Of a stretch of 64,000 nucleotides of DNA, positions 33,696 through 43,292 are shown in pieces (position 1 is the stretch's first letter; each line of letters starts with the position of its first letter). The notes beneath the pieces are model-generated. The model saw only the letters and a list, made by a program, of their open reading frames with translations. It was not told where the DNA came from and ran no database searches. The translations under genes were made by a program, and so were the position numbers. This stretch comes from Flavobacteriales bacterium UBA2669 (GTDB taxonomy: Bacteria; Bacteroidota; Bacteroidia; Flavobacteriales_E; Vicingaceae). Location: NCBI GenBank assembly GCA_002359215.1, contig DEMN01000008.1, forward strand, positions 1-64,000, written 5' to 3'.

Positions 33696-35723
33696 ATGCG
33701 AGCTATAAAAAATGCTTTTATTCTATTAATAACATTATTAAGTTATCAATTTTCAGTTGCTCAAATAAATCCTTTAGAAAAAGTTAGTTGGAAGTTTAGT
33801 GTAGAACAAAATGGTTGTGAGGCTTATGTTATAGGAACAGCAGCCATAGTAAATCATTGGCATGTTTATGCAGCTCATTTGCCTGAAGGTAGCTTTGCAT
33901 TGCCTACAGAGATGAATTTAGAAAAGTCTGATAAGTATGAAATTGTTGGAAAACTACAAGAGCCTAAACCCGAAAAAATTTATGATGAAATATTAAATGA
34001 AGATTTGTTTTTACATTCTGGAATGGTTACGTTTAAACAGAAAATTAACATTTTATCAGATAAAGATTTTACTTTAAAAGGAAGTTATACTTTCCAAACT
34101 TGTGATGATATACAATGTTTACCTCCTTTTGATGATGTTTTTGAAGTAAAAATTAAAGCTTGTAATAAAGAAGAAAACAATAACAGTGATGAAATGAGTT
34201 TTGTTTTAAATGAGACCGATAACATAAATTCTACAGAAGAACAATCAGTCGCAAAAGTAACTGAAAATAAAAAGGAAACAACTAATAAACTAACCGATAA
34301 ATCGCTAATTACTATTTTCTTTTTAGCATTTTTAAGTGGTTTTGCTGCTTTATTAACACCTTGTGTTTTTCCAATGATTCCCATGACAGTTAGCTTTTTT
34401 ACCAAACAAAGTAAAACCCGTGCTGCAGGAATTAGAAATGCTATTATTTACGGTATATCTATTATTGTTATTTACGTATTGTTAGGTACTATTATTACTG
34501 CAATTTTTGGTTCAGATGCTTTAAATGCATTATCAACTAATGTGTATTTTAATATTTTCTTCTTTTTATTGTTGATTGTTTTTGCCGTTTCATTTTTGGG
34601 AGCATTCGAAATTGTGTTGCCCAGTTCTTGGGTAAATAAAGCAGATTCAGCTTCTAATAGAGGAGGGTTAATAGGTATTTTCTTTATGGCATTTACCTTA
34701 GCATTGGTTTCTTTTTCATGTACAGGACCAATTGTAGGAACTTTGTTGGTTCAGTCTGCATCAATTGGCGGAATGGCTCCTTTCGTAGGCATGTTGGGAT
34801 TTTCATTAGCATTAGCTTTGCCTTTTGGCTTATTTGCAGCATTTCCGGGTTGGATGAATTCTTTACCAAAATCTGGCGGATGGCTAAATACAGTTAAAGT
34901 AGTATTAGGATTTTTAGAGTTGGCATTAGCTTTTAAATTCTTATCGAATGCCGATTTAGTGATGGATTGGCACTTGTTAGAAAGAGAAGTGTTTTTAGCT
35001 ATTTGGATAGGTGTTTTTGGCGTATTGGCGATGTATTTGTTTGGGCTTATTAAATTACCACACGATAGTCCTATGCAAAACCTTTCTGTTGGAAGAACTT
35101 TGTTTGGTACTTTAGTGGTAATTTTTGTTATTTATTTAATTCCTGGACTTTGGGGAGCTCCATTAAAATTAATTAGCGGATTTCCACCACCAATGGAATA
35201 TAGTGAATCTCCTAGAGGTTTTGGAAATAACTCATCAACAGTAGATTATATTGAAGGAACACATGTCGGTCCACAAGGTATTCCTGCATTTTTAGATATA
35301 GAGGAAGGGTTAGCGTATGCTAAAAAAGTAGGTAAACCAGTTTTTTTAGATTTTACAGGAAAAGCATGTGTTAATTGCCGAAGAATGGAAGAAGGTGTTT
35401 GGGGAGAGCCGGGAGTGATAGAAATTCTTAAAAATGATGTAGTATTGGTATCGCTTTATGTGGATGATAAAAGAGACTTGCCAGAAGACGAACAATTTGA
35501 AGTAGAAGAAAACGGTAAAACCATAAAAATAACTACCATAGGTAAAAAATGGAGTCATTATCAATCATCAAAGTATAAAGTAAATACACAACCTTATTAT
35601 TTAATATTAGATGAAAATGGTAATGAAGTAGGCAATGGTAGTGCTGATTACGAAAACCATGGCAATGTTGATGCCTTTAAAAAATGGTTGGAAGAAGGGT
35701 TGGATTTGTATAAAACCCCATAA
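33696..35723 (+). CDS. dsbD: Thiol:disulphide interchange protein DsbD-like
   Basis: Transfers reducing power from cytoplasmic thioredoxin across the inner membrane to periplasmic thiol proteins. It has 675 residues: a signal peptide (to about 22), a periplasmic DsbD-alpha domain (about 25-155, with TFQTCDDIQCLPP), and a membrane domain of about eight helices (about 200-490, with LLTPCVFPMIPMTVSFF and SFSCTGPIVGTLL). The thioredoxin-like C-terminal domain has FTGKACVNCRRMEE near residue 557 as active site. All expected Cys pairs are present. Confidence 0.92.
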   Translation: MRAIKNAFILLITLLSYQFSVAQINPLEKVSWKFSVEQNGCEAYVIGTAAIVNHWHVYAAHLPEGSFALPTEMNLEKSDKYEIVGKLQEPKPEKIYDEILNEDLFLHSGMVTFKQKINILSDKDFTLKGSYTFQTCDDIQCLPPFDDVFEVKIKACNKEENNNSDEMSFVLNETDNINSTEEQSVAKVTENKKETTNKLTDKSLITIFFLAFLSGFAALLTPCVFPMIPMTVSFFTKQSKTRAAGIRNAIIYGISIIVIYVLLGTIITAIFGSDALNALSTNVYFNIFFFLLLIVFAVSFLGAFEIVLPSSWVNKADSASNRGGLIGIFFMAFTLALVSFSCTGPIVGTLLVQSASIGGMAPFVGMLGFSLALALPFGLFAAFPGWMNSLPKSGGWLNTVKVVLGFLELALAFKFLSNADLVMDWHLLEREVFLAIWIGVFGVLAMYLFGLIKLPHDSPMQNLSVGRTLFGTLVVIFVIYLIPGLWGAPLKLISGFPPPMEYSESPRGFGNNSSTVDYIEGTHVGPQGIPAFLDIEEGLAYAKKVGKPVFLDFTGKACVNCRRMEEGVWGEPGVIEILKNDVVLVSLYVDDKRDLPEDEQFEVEENGKTIKITTIGKKWSHYQSSKYKVNTQPYYLILDENGNEVGNGSADYENHGNVDAFKKWLEEGLDLYKTP

Positions 35724-35778
35724 TACCCACACCTAATAAGCATAGGACTTACGGGAAGCTACTGCTATAGCTAAAACG

Positions 35779-36129
35779 TTAAAACTTCAATAAATGAGCT
35801 TTAGATTTGTTTTTCCATCCTGCTTGCGATTCATAATCTACGTAGTAAATTTTTAAATCAGCTTGCGATTCATAATCAACAAAATAAATCTTTTTGTCGG
35901 CCTGGCTTTCGTACTTTACAGCATACCATAAACCGTCTTTATTCGCTTGGCTTTCATATTTTACATGATACACTTTTAAGTCGCATTGTGATTCGTAATC
36001 CACCACATACACTTTTAAGTCTGCCTGAGACTCATATTTTACCTTGAAAATTTTTTGTCCGAAAGCAACATTACTACTAAAAGCAAGTGCAAAGAACATT
36101 ACTAAAGGAAGGATGATTTTTTTACTCAT
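35779..36129 (-). CDS. DUF6150-type YESQ-repeat secreted protein
   Basis: A 116-residue protein. The signal peptide (about 1-24, ending SNVAFGQ) is followed by six repeats of about 12-15 residues, each K/D-YESQ-A-x-x-K-x-Y-x-V, for example KYESQADLKVYVV and DYESQADLKIYYV. The first residue alternates between Lys and Asp. This matches the DUF6150 family pattern (D-Y-x-x-Q-A-D-x-x-I-Y-x-x-x). A beta-solenoid-like fold is likely; function is unknown. It is 12 bp downstream of the FAD oxidoreductase gene and may be co-transcribed. Confidence 0.8.
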   Translation of the reverse strand: MSKKIILPLVMFFALAFSSNVAFGQKIFKVKYESQADLKVYVVDYESQCDLKVYHVKYESQANKDGLWYAVKYESQADKKIYFVDYESQADLKIYYVDYESQAGWKNKSKAHLLKF

Positions 36130-36141
36130 AATTTTATTTTT

Positions 36142-37188
36142 TTAATTGAATCGGTTAATGTTTACTTCTTCAGGAAGTGGTTCATCATGCAACAAATATC
36201 GTACAAATTTTTGAGCTAACCAAGGGGCTAACATCACTCCTTTAGTTCCTAATCCGTTAAAAATGAAAAAATTGTTGTGTTGATGATTTACTCCTAACAA
36301 TGGTCTTCTGTCGCTAACAGTAGGTCTTACACCAGCTTCATGCTTCTTAACGATGATGTTGTCTTTTATAAATTTTTGAGCTTTGTTTAGGAGTTCTTCT
36401 TTAGCTTTTTCCGTGATATTTTCATCGATTTCATCCCAATTATAAGTTGCACCTAATTTATAAGTACCATCGTAAGGTAAAACAAAAACACCTTTGTTAA
36501 TAGCAACATTTAAAGAAGTGTTTTCAAAATCAACACTAAGCACTTCGCCTTTGGTAAGTTTAAACGGTAAGTGGTTAAAATAAGGATTGTGAATGTTTTT
36601 ATAGCCTTCACAAAAGATGATGCCTTTTGCTTTAAAGTTTTTCCAGCAAACAGCTGATGCTTCTATTTTTAAATCAGCGTAATCAAATGTACTTTCAATA
36701 AAAGCATTGTTTTTAATGAGGTATTTTTGAAAAGCCTGTAACCATTTTTTAGTTTGTAAAAATCCTGATTGAAGCACTTTTGAAGCTCCATAAGGCATGG
36801 TAATATATTGTTCATCAAAAGGTTTTTCATTTTTGTCACTTATCCAATCAAATAATTCGGGTTCATTACTTTTTTGTTTCCAAAAAGAGCTTTCTTTTTC
36901 ATCTACAAAAAGCTTATAAATAGGCATTTCTTGGTAAAAATTACTGCCTAACAATTGTTCTTGATTTCGGTAAAAATTAGCAGCCAGTGGTAAAGCACTC
37001 TCTACCATCCAACTTTTGGTAAGTCGTTTAAAAACTACCGGATTACATAAACCCGCAGCAATTTTTGATGAAGTTTGGGGATAGTTTTCATCCATTACCA
37101 CAATTTTTTTACCTTCTTCCATCAGCTGAAAAGCCAATACAGATCCCGCTAATCCTTGTCCAACTATGATGTAATCAATTTTTTTCAT
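36142..37188 (-). CDS. FAD-dependent (DAO-family) oxidoreductase
   Basis: A 348-residue D-amino-acid-oxidase-type flavoprotein. The FAD motif IIVGQGLAGSVLAFQLMEEG is at residues about 6-26. PQTSSKIAAGLCNPVVFKRL is the second conserved loop. A C-terminal FIFNGLGTKGVMLAPWLAQK contacts the flavin. It resembles the oxidase half of MnmC-like proteins, but without the methyltransferase domain. I chose the ATG at 37188 over a TTG at 37191. A TACTTTTG element on the minus strand (37201-37194) stands only 5 bases before this ATG, so the transcript may be nearly leaderless. Substrate unknown. Confidence 0.82.
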   Translation of the reverse strand: MKKIDYIIVGQGLAGSVLAFQLMEEGKKIVVMDENYPQTSSKIAAGLCNPVVFKRLTKSWMVESALPLAANFYRNQEQLLGSNFYQEMPIYKLFVDEKESSFWKQKSNEPELFDWISDKNEKPFDEQYITMPYGASKVLQSGFLQTKKWLQAFQKYLIKNNAFIESTFDYADLKIEASAVCWKNFKAKGIIFCEGYKNIHNPYFNHLPFKLTKGEVLSVDFENTSLNVAINKGVFVLPYDGTYKLGATYNWDEIDENITEKAKEELLNKAQKFIKDNIIVKKHEAGVRPTVSDRRPLLGVNHQHNNFFIFNGLGTKGVMLAPWLAQKFVRYLLHDEPLPEEVNINRFN

Positions 37189-37295
37189 CAAAACAAAAGT
37201 AGATTAAAAACTCAGAATCTATGTGGTTTTTGTAATTAAGTATATAAAAAATTCATAATTTTAAATCCCGAAACTACCTAACTAAAATTACTTAA

Positions 37296-38726
37296 ATGAA
37301 TACAAATTCAGTCAATTGGCAATCGGAGATTAACAAAACCATTTTACGTTACCACACTATTGCTTTATGGGTTGCTGTAATTTTTAACATGCTTTTTTTT
37401 GTTACCGACTATTTTAATATTTATGAATATTGGCAAGAGTTTTTAACCTTTAGGGTGGCTGTTTCTTTGGTTTGCTTGGTAACTGTTTTGTTTCATGAAA
37501 AAATTAAAATTCCTATTGAAGTTTTAGGATTTATTCCGGTTTTTTTAATTTCTATACAAAATGCTTACATGTGGAGTGTGATGGATTTAGAACACCTTCA
37601 AAAACATGCTTTTGCCTATATCGCTTTATTTATTGGCTCTGGTATGTTTATGTTTTACCATGTTTATTATTCCATTTTAATTGTGGTTGCCAACATTATT
37701 GCCAATATCATTTTCTTTTATTACAACAGCACATTAAGTCTTGATGAAATTTTGGTAAGTGGTGGATTGCTTACAGGTGCGGTAGCTGTTTTTTCTATCT
37801 TATTAATTAGAATGCGTTATCGATTGACTAAAAAAGAAATTGTCGCTCGCTTAATGCTAGAAAAATCTAAAAAACAACTAGAAGAACAAAAAGCTATTAC
37901 TGAAGAGAAAAATAAGGAAATTGTTGATAGTATTAACTACGCTAAACGAATTCAAGATGCATTAATTACGCCTCCTGCTAAGCTAAAAAAGTTGTTGCCA
38001 GAATCGTTTGTGATTAATATGCCTAAAGATATTGTAAGTGGAGATTTTTATTGGGCAACGGAAATTACTACTACTAAGGTAAATGACTCTAATGAAAAAA
38101 TAGTTGTTTTTGCTGTTGCAGACTGTACTGGACATGGGGTTTCTGGAGCATTTATGAGTATTATAGGGTTAAAAATTTTAAATCAATCAAAAATACAGCC
38201 GAATATAAATTCTCCTTCAGAAGCGTTGAACTATTTAAATGATGAGGTTTATAGCACGATAAACATCCATACAGATGATGAAAATGTGATAAGAGACGGG
38301 ATGGATATTTCTTTATGTAGTATAAGTTATAAATTTGAAGTTTCAAAATTTCAACCTGAAACAGTAGCTGTGTTACAATATTCTGGAGCAAATAATCCGA
38401 TTTACATTGTTAGAAACGGAGAGTTGTTGGAAACTAAAGCTGATAAACAGCCTATTGGAGCTTACGAAACGGAGAAGTCTTTTCAAAACCATGAAATAGA
38501 ATTACAAAAAGATGATATGGTTTATTTATTTTCTGATGGTTATGCAGATCAGTTTGGCGGAATAAAAGGTAAAAAATTTAATTATAAGCGGTTTAAACAA
38601 TTACTAACGGAAGTTGCAAGTTTGCCTGTTGAGGAGCAAAAACAAATACTCCTCAACACCCATAAAGATTGGAAAGGAATGCAAGAGCAATTAGATGATA
38701 TATGTATAATTGGTGTAAGAGTTTAA
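37296..38726 (+). CDS. Membrane PP2C/SpoIIE-type serine phosphatase
   Basis: A 476-residue protein. The N-terminal half (about 20-180) has six or so membrane helices. A coiled-coil helix (ARLMLEKSKKQLEEQKAITE) leads into the phosphatase domain, with SYNYAKRIQ-type linker, VSGDFYWATEI (metal-binding Asp), VFAVADCTGHGVSGAFMSII and VYLFSDGYADQFGG. Such proteins usually dephosphorylate anti-sigma-factor antagonists or other serine phosphoproteins. No partner is next to it, but a STAS protein is encoded at 58.0 kb. It is divergent from the FAD oxidoreductase. Confidence 0.9.
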   Translation: MNTNSVNWQSEINKTILRYHTIALWVAVIFNMLFFVTDYFNIYEYWQEFLTFRVAVSLVCLVTVLFHEKIKIPIEVLGFIPVFLISIQNAYMWSVMDLEHLQKHAFAYIALFIGSGMFMFYHVYYSILIVVANIIANIIFFYYNSTLSLDEILVSGGLLTGAVAVFSILLIRMRYRLTKKEIVARLMLEKSKKQLEEQKAITEEKNKEIVDSINYAKRIQDALITPPAKLKKLLPESFVINMPKDIVSGDFYWATEITTTKVNDSNEKIVVFAVADCTGHGVSGAFMSIIGLKILNQSKIQPNINSPSEALNYLNDEVYSTINIHTDDENVIRDGMDISLCSISYKFEVSKFQPETVAVLQYSGANNPIYIVRNGELLETKADKQPIGAYETEKSFQNHEIELQKDDMVYLFSDGYADQFGGIKGKKFNYKRFKQLLTEVASLPVEEQKQILLNTHKDWKGMQEQLDDICIIGVRV

Positions 38727-39634
38727 GGTAAAGCAACCATAAAAACACCTTTAAGCCCCTTATTTATTAACTCTTCTTTTAGAGTTTGAACTTCTGTAGC
38801 TGAAGTAGATTTTCCATATCTTATTTTGGTTAACCCATCAATATTTTCTTTAGAAATTAAGTTATAATCTAATCCATGTTGTTTGCAAAAGTTGCGAACT
38901 CTTGTTTCAGAATATTCTGAAAGAGCTAAAATTTGAACTCCGTATTGTTTTTTGGATGAAGTATTTGTTGGTGTAGGCTTAGGTTTTTCTTCAGGTTTTT
39001 TGTAAATAGTTTCGGCAGGTGGAGTCGTTTCTCCTTCAGGAGTTTCTTCAATTACTGGCGTTGAACTTTCTTCTTCAACTTCTTCTTTTGTTTCTTCGAT
39101 GATTTCAGAAACAATTTCTTCTTCCTCTTCTTTTTCACTTTCAACAGGAATGGTTGTTTCTTCAGTAGCTTCAGCTTCTTCTTCAACTTCAGGAGTTGTT
39201 GAAGCTAAAGTACTAGTACTTCCACCTATGTTAATAGTCAGTGGCGCAAGAGCTACTTTGTCTTTTACTTCATTACGAGAATATTGAATAGCTGCAGGAA
39301 TATTTAGGGTTTGTCCGTTGCTAATGGTTAGTATAAACTCAATGTTTATAATTCCTGATGCAGGAACAGCCATTAAATAAAACTTTAATTGATTATTTTT
39401 TCTGTCTGTAAAAAAAGAATTATTAGGGGATGGTGTATAAGTATGAGCATCGTTAATATCATATTCAATACGAGCAATATCAACATTTTCTAACCCGGTA
39501 ATAGCGGTTTTCACTAAAAACTCATTGGGTTGTCCGGTAGCTTCAATAATATGAGATGAACTTACTGTTTGTGCAAAAATATTAGTTGAAGTTATCACCA
39601 CAACAAATAAAAAAATCAATGTGTTTTTTGTCAT
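38723..39634 (-). CDS. Secreted SPOR-like domain protein with long acidic linker
   Basis: A 303-residue protein. The signal peptide ends near IFAQ. An N-terminal domain (about 25-140) is beta-rich. A Glu/Thr/Pro-rich linker (about 145-225, for example EEEAEATEETTIPVESEKEE) follows. The C-terminal 75 residues, starting KKQYGVQILALSEYSETRVR, look like a SPOR peptidoglycan-binding domain. It overlaps the convergent phosphatase gene by 4 bp at the 3' ends. A cell-division or cell-wall role is inferred from the SPOR match. Confidence 0.75.
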   Translation of the reverse strand: MTKNTLIFLFVVVITSTNIFAQTVSSSHIIEATGQPNEFLVKTAITGLENVDIARIEYDINDAHTYTPSPNNSFFTDRKNNQLKFYLMAVPASGIINIEFILTISNGQTLNIPAAIQYSRNEVKDKVALAPLTINIGGSTSTLASTTPEVEEEAEATEETTIPVESEKEEEEEIVSEIIEETKEEVEEESSTPVIEETPEGETTPPAETIYKKPEEKPKPTPTNTSSKKQYGVQILALSEYSETRVRNFCKQHGLDYNLISKENIDGLTKIRYGKSTSATEVQTLKEELINKGLKGVFMVALP

Positions 39635-39756
39635 AATTCAGGGTTTATTCACCTAATAAGTGATTAAAATCGTGGTAAATATATTAAAAAAATTCTGTGT
39701 AAAAAATAATTTTAAAATGTTATACTACAGAAACAGTGAACTTGAACTCCAAAAGC

Positions 39757-41046
39757 TTAAGCTTTTTCCAATCCTTTTTTATAAGTTGCAATAGCTCTTT
39801 CTCGGGCAAATTTATGTTCTACTATGGGAGCAGGATAGGTCAGTTCGTTGAGGGTTTTTACCCACTTTGTGATGTATTTTAAATCAGGATCAAATTTTTT
39901 AACTTGTTCGTAAGGATTAAATACTCTGAAATAGGGAGCGGCATCACAGCCTGTTCCGGCAGTCCATTGCCAGTTGCCGTTGTTGGCCGACAAATCGTAA
40001 TCTAATAATTTTTTAGCAAAATAAGCTTCTCCCCAACGCCAATCTATTAGCAAGTGTTTGCATAAAAATGAAGCAACAACCATTCGAACTCTGTTGTGCA
40101 TATATCCGGTTTCGTTGAGTTGTCGCATACCGGCATCTACAATAGGATAGCCTGTTTTTCCTTCGCACCAAAGAGCAAATTCTTTTTTATTGTTTCGCCA
40201 ATTTATATTATCGTATTTAGCTTTAAAACTTTTATTAACAACATGTGGAAAGTGAAACAATATTTGCATAAAAAATTCTCGCCATATTAGTTCACTTAAA
40301 AATACAGGACTTTTTTCTAGGCTGTTTTTCACAATCTCTCTGATGCTTACCGTTCCAAAACGTAAGTGCGGACTTAAATAGCTGGTATTGTCTGTTGCCG
40401 GAAAGTTTCTTTCAGCTTCGTAATTCTCTAGGCTTGCTAAAGAGTAAGACTTAACCTTGATAGAAGATAGGTTCAAATTTAGAGATGCTAAACTTGGGAA
40501 AGAAAATTGGATTTTGGATAAATTAGTAAGGTGGCTTTTACTTTTTTTTACCTCACACAAGGTTGAAGAAAAAGCTTTTAACCATTTATTTTTATAAGGA
40601 GTATAAATGGTGTAAGGCGTTTTATCATCTTTCAACACATCGTTTTCTTCAAAAATAACTTGGTCTTTAAAGCTAAAAACAGCTATATTGTTAGTTTTGG
40701 CTAAAGTGGTAATTTCTTTGTCTCTAGTTATAGCGTACGGCTCGTAATCTTTATTAAAATAAATGTTTTTAACAGGGTGTTCTGTAAAGAGTTGTTGCCA
40801 AACGTCTTTTGGTTTACCTTTTAATACCAATAGGCTGCTTCCTATTTTTTCTAATTCAACATTAATTTGCTCCAGTTGTTGATAAATAAAACTAATACGA
40901 GCATCATTTTTAGGGAGTTCGTCAATAATATCTGTATCAAAAATAAACAATGGAACAACCTGTTTATTTTCGCTTAAAGCATGAAATAGGGCTGTATTAT
41001 CTGATAAGCGTAAATCTCTTCTAAACCAAAAAAAAGTAAATTCCAT
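39757..41046 (-). CDS. phrB: Deoxyribodipyrimidine photolyase
   Basis: Light-driven FAD enzyme that splits UV cyclobutane pyrimidine dimers. It has 429 residues: an N-terminal antenna domain with FFWFRRDLRLSDNTALFHAL and LFIFDTDI, and a C-terminal FAD domain with ELIWREFFMQIL and KTGYPIVDAGMRQLNETGYM. HNRVRMVVASFLCKHLLIDW and NGNWQWTAGTGCDAAPYFR complete the FAD and substrate site. The DIDLSANNGNWQW-type core supports a class I CPD photolyase over a cryptochrome. It is 4 bp downstream of the Rel/SpoT gene. Confidence 0.93.
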   Translation of the reverse strand: MEFTFFWFRRDLRLSDNTALFHALSENKQVVPLFIFDTDIIDELPKNDARISFIYQQLEQINVELEKIGSSLLVLKGKPKDVWQQLFTEHPVKNIYFNKDYEPYAITRDKEITTLAKTNNIAVFSFKDQVIFEENDVLKDDKTPYTIYTPYKNKWLKAFSSTLCEVKKSKSHLTNLSKIQFSFPSLASLNLNLSSIKVKSYSLASLENYEAERNFPATDNTSYLSPHLRFGTVSIREIVKNSLEKSPVFLSELIWREFFMQILFHFPHVVNKSFKAKYDNINWRNNKKEFALWCEGKTGYPIVDAGMRQLNETGYMHNRVRMVVASFLCKHLLIDWRWGEAYFAKKLLDYDLSANNGNWQWTAGTGCDAAPYFRVFNPYEQVKKFDPDLKYITKWVKTLNELTYPAPIVEHKFARERAIATYKKGLEKA

Positions 41047-41050
41047 TGTT

Positions 41051-43252
41051 CTAACTATCTATACGTTCTACTTTCTTTACCCCTTCTACTTTTTTAAGGT
41101 TACTAATAAGGTTGTTAAGATGAATGGTGTTTTGAACAAAAACCATAATTGTTCCCTCAAAAATGCCATCATAACTTTCAAACTTTATAGAACGCATATT
41201 TACATGTAGCTCATTAGAAACTATTTGAGTTATATTATTTACAATACCTACATTATCGATTCCGATAATTTTTAACCCTGTTAAGAAATCTACTTTTTCT
41301 TTTTCTATCCACCTAGCTTTTATTATTCTATAAGCATAATTAGACATTAACTGAACTGAATTTGGACAAGTGGTTTTGTGTATTTTAATTCCTTCGGCAA
41401 CTGTTATAAAACCAAAAACCTCATCACCAGGAATAGGATTACAGCAATTGGCAAGACTATAATCAATTTTTTCCATATTGTCTCCAATCACCAAAATCTC
41501 ATCTTTTCTTTCTGATTTTACAGGCTTTTTTCTTTCAAAATAGGTTTTAAGTCTATTAGGAAAAGTTCTTTTCAGCTTTAAAGTTCCGTTTTTAACTTCA
41601 AAATCTCGCAAGTGATTAAGCTGAATGGTATTTTTTGCAATTCCGTAATAAAAATCAATGTCAGAAGTTTCTTTAAAATGTTTTTTAAGTTCGTTTAAGC
41701 TGATATTTTCTCGTTTTATTCCTAAACGCTTAAATTCTTTATCCAACATAGCTTTACCAATTAACGCAATTTCTTTTTTCTCTTCTTTTAGAGATGATTT
41801 TATTTTAGACTTTGCTTTATGGGTTTTTACGAAGTTGAGCCAATCTTCTTTTGGCCGTTGGTTTTTAGAGGTAAGAATTTCTAATTGATCGCCACTTTTT
41901 AGAGGAGTACTCAAAGGAACTAATTTGTTATTTACTTTGGCTCCAATACATTGCTCTCCTATTTCGGTATGTATAGAAAAAGCAAAGTCTAACGCACTAG
42001 CACCTGAAGGTAAATTTTTCATTTCTCCTTCAGGGGTAAAAACATAAATTTCATCAGAGAATAAATCTAATTTAAAATCATCAACCAAATCTAGAGCGTT
42101 GGCATCATTGTTTTCTATCAATTCTCTAATTTGATTTATCCATTTATCAAACTGACTTTCTTCGCTGCCTTCTTTGTATTTCCAATGTGCCGCAAAACCT
42201 TTTTCTGCAATTTCGTCCATACGTTTGGTACGTATTTGCACTTCCACCCACTTTCCTGTTGGGCTCATCACAGTAGTGTGTAATGATTCGTAACCATTAG
42301 CTTTTGGTGCAGAAATCCAGTCTCTTAATCGCTCAATATTAGGTTGATAAAAATCGGTAACAATAGAGTATGCTTGCCAACAATCAGACTTTTCATTTTC
42401 TGCTTCAGAGTCAATAATAATTCTAACAGCAAACAGGTCATAAACCTCTTCAAAAGGGATACTTTTATTACTCATTTTCTTCCAAATAGAATAAATGGAC
42501 TTTGGTCGTCCTTTCATTTCAAACTTGAAACCTTTGGCTTCTAACGCTTTTTTAAGAGGTGCAGAAAAATGATTGATAAACCTTGTTCTAACTTCTTGTG
42601 TTTTCTTTAGTTTACTTTGAATTTCTTCAAAAACTTCTGGTTCTTGGCATTTTAAAGATAAATCTTCTAACTCAGATTTAATGGAGTGTAATCCCAATCG
42701 GTGTGCTAAAGGAGCGTACAAAAATAAGGTCTCGGATGCTATCTTTAGTTGCTTATCTCTTCGCATGGAGCCAATGGTTCGCATATTATGCAACCTATCA
42801 GCTAGTTTTATTAAAATTACCCTTACATCATCAGCAAGGGTAAGTAGTATTTTTTTAAAATTTTCTGCTTGTAAAGAAATATTAGCATCTACTACCCCTG
42901 AAATTTTTGTTAGTCCTTCAATAATTTTAGCTTCTTTTTCTCCAAAAAGACTTTTAACATCTTCAATGGTAAGTTCAGTGTCCTCAACCGTATCGTGCAA
43001 TAAGGCACAAATAATGGAGGTTGCTCCTAGTCCAATTTCTTCAGCACAAATTCGGGCAACCGCTATAGGGTGGAAAATATAAGGTTCTCCGGATTTTCTT
43101 CTAACATCTTTGTGAGCTTCATGAGCAACATCAAATGCTTTTCGGATACGCTTTTTAGTAGCGGCATCTTTTTTAGCATGTACAGCAGATTTTACTAACC
43201 CTTCAAAGGCAGCTTCAATCTCTTGTTTCTCTTTTTCTAAATCAATTTGCAT
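41051..43252 (-). CDS. rel: Rel/SpoT bifunctional (p)ppGpp synthetase/hydrolase
   Basis: Stringent-response enzyme of 733 residues. An HD hydrolase domain (about 40-200) has AHKDVRRKSGEPYIFHPIAV, CALLHDTVEDTELT and KLADRLHNMRT. The synthetase domain (about 235-360) has RPKSIYSIWKKM, YDLFAVRIIID and YESLHTTVM. TGS (about 390-450, with EIYVFTPEGEMKNLPSGASA) and a C-terminal ACT domain (about 660-733) follow. Both enzymatic motifs are complete, so it is predicted bifunctional. It lies between the thiolase and photolyase genes in one co-directional run. Confidence 0.95.
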   Translation of the reverse strand: MQIDLEKEKQEIEAAFEGLVKSAVHAKKDAATKKRIRKAFDVAHEAHKDVRRKSGEPYIFHPIAVARICAEEIGLGATSIICALLHDTVEDTELTIEDVKSLFGEKEAKIIEGLTKISGVVDANISLQAENFKKILLTLADDVRVILIKLADRLHNMRTIGSMRRDKQLKIASETLFLYAPLAHRLGLHSIKSELEDLSLKCQEPEVFEEIQSKLKKTQEVRTRFINHFSAPLKKALEAKGFKFEMKGRPKSIYSIWKKMSNKSIPFEEVYDLFAVRIIIDSEAENEKSDCWQAYSIVTDFYQPNIERLRDWISAPKANGYESLHTTVMSPTGKWVEVQIRTKRMDEIAEKGFAAHWKYKEGSEESQFDKWINQIRELIENNDANALDLVDDFKLDLFSDEIYVFTPEGEMKNLPSGASALDFAFSIHTEIGEQCIGAKVNNKLVPLSTPLKSGDQLEILTSKNQRPKEDWLNFVKTHKAKSKIKSSLKEEKKEIALIGKAMLDKEFKRLGIKRENISLNELKKHFKETSDIDFYYGIAKNTIQLNHLRDFEVKNGTLKLKRTFPNRLKTYFERKKPVKSERKDEILVIGDNMEKIDYSLANCCNPIPGDEVFGFITVAEGIKIHKTTCPNSVQLMSNYAYRIIKARWIEKEKVDFLTGLKIIGIDNVGIVNNITQIVSNELHVNMRSIKFESYDGIFEGTIMVFVQNTIHLNNLISNLKKVEGVKKVERIDS

Positions 43253-43292
43253 AGTTGTTTTCAGTTCACAGTTAAGTCAAAAACTTTAGTGT

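Noticed and set aside
35724..35778. CRISPR-like or repeat sequence in the gap after dsbD
   Set aside because: Only 55 bases with no repeated units; the repeated YESQ pattern is inside the coding region.
38161..38391. Frames antisense to the SpoIIE-type phosphatase
   Set aside because: They are opposite the conserved catalytic domain, with no start context or similarity.
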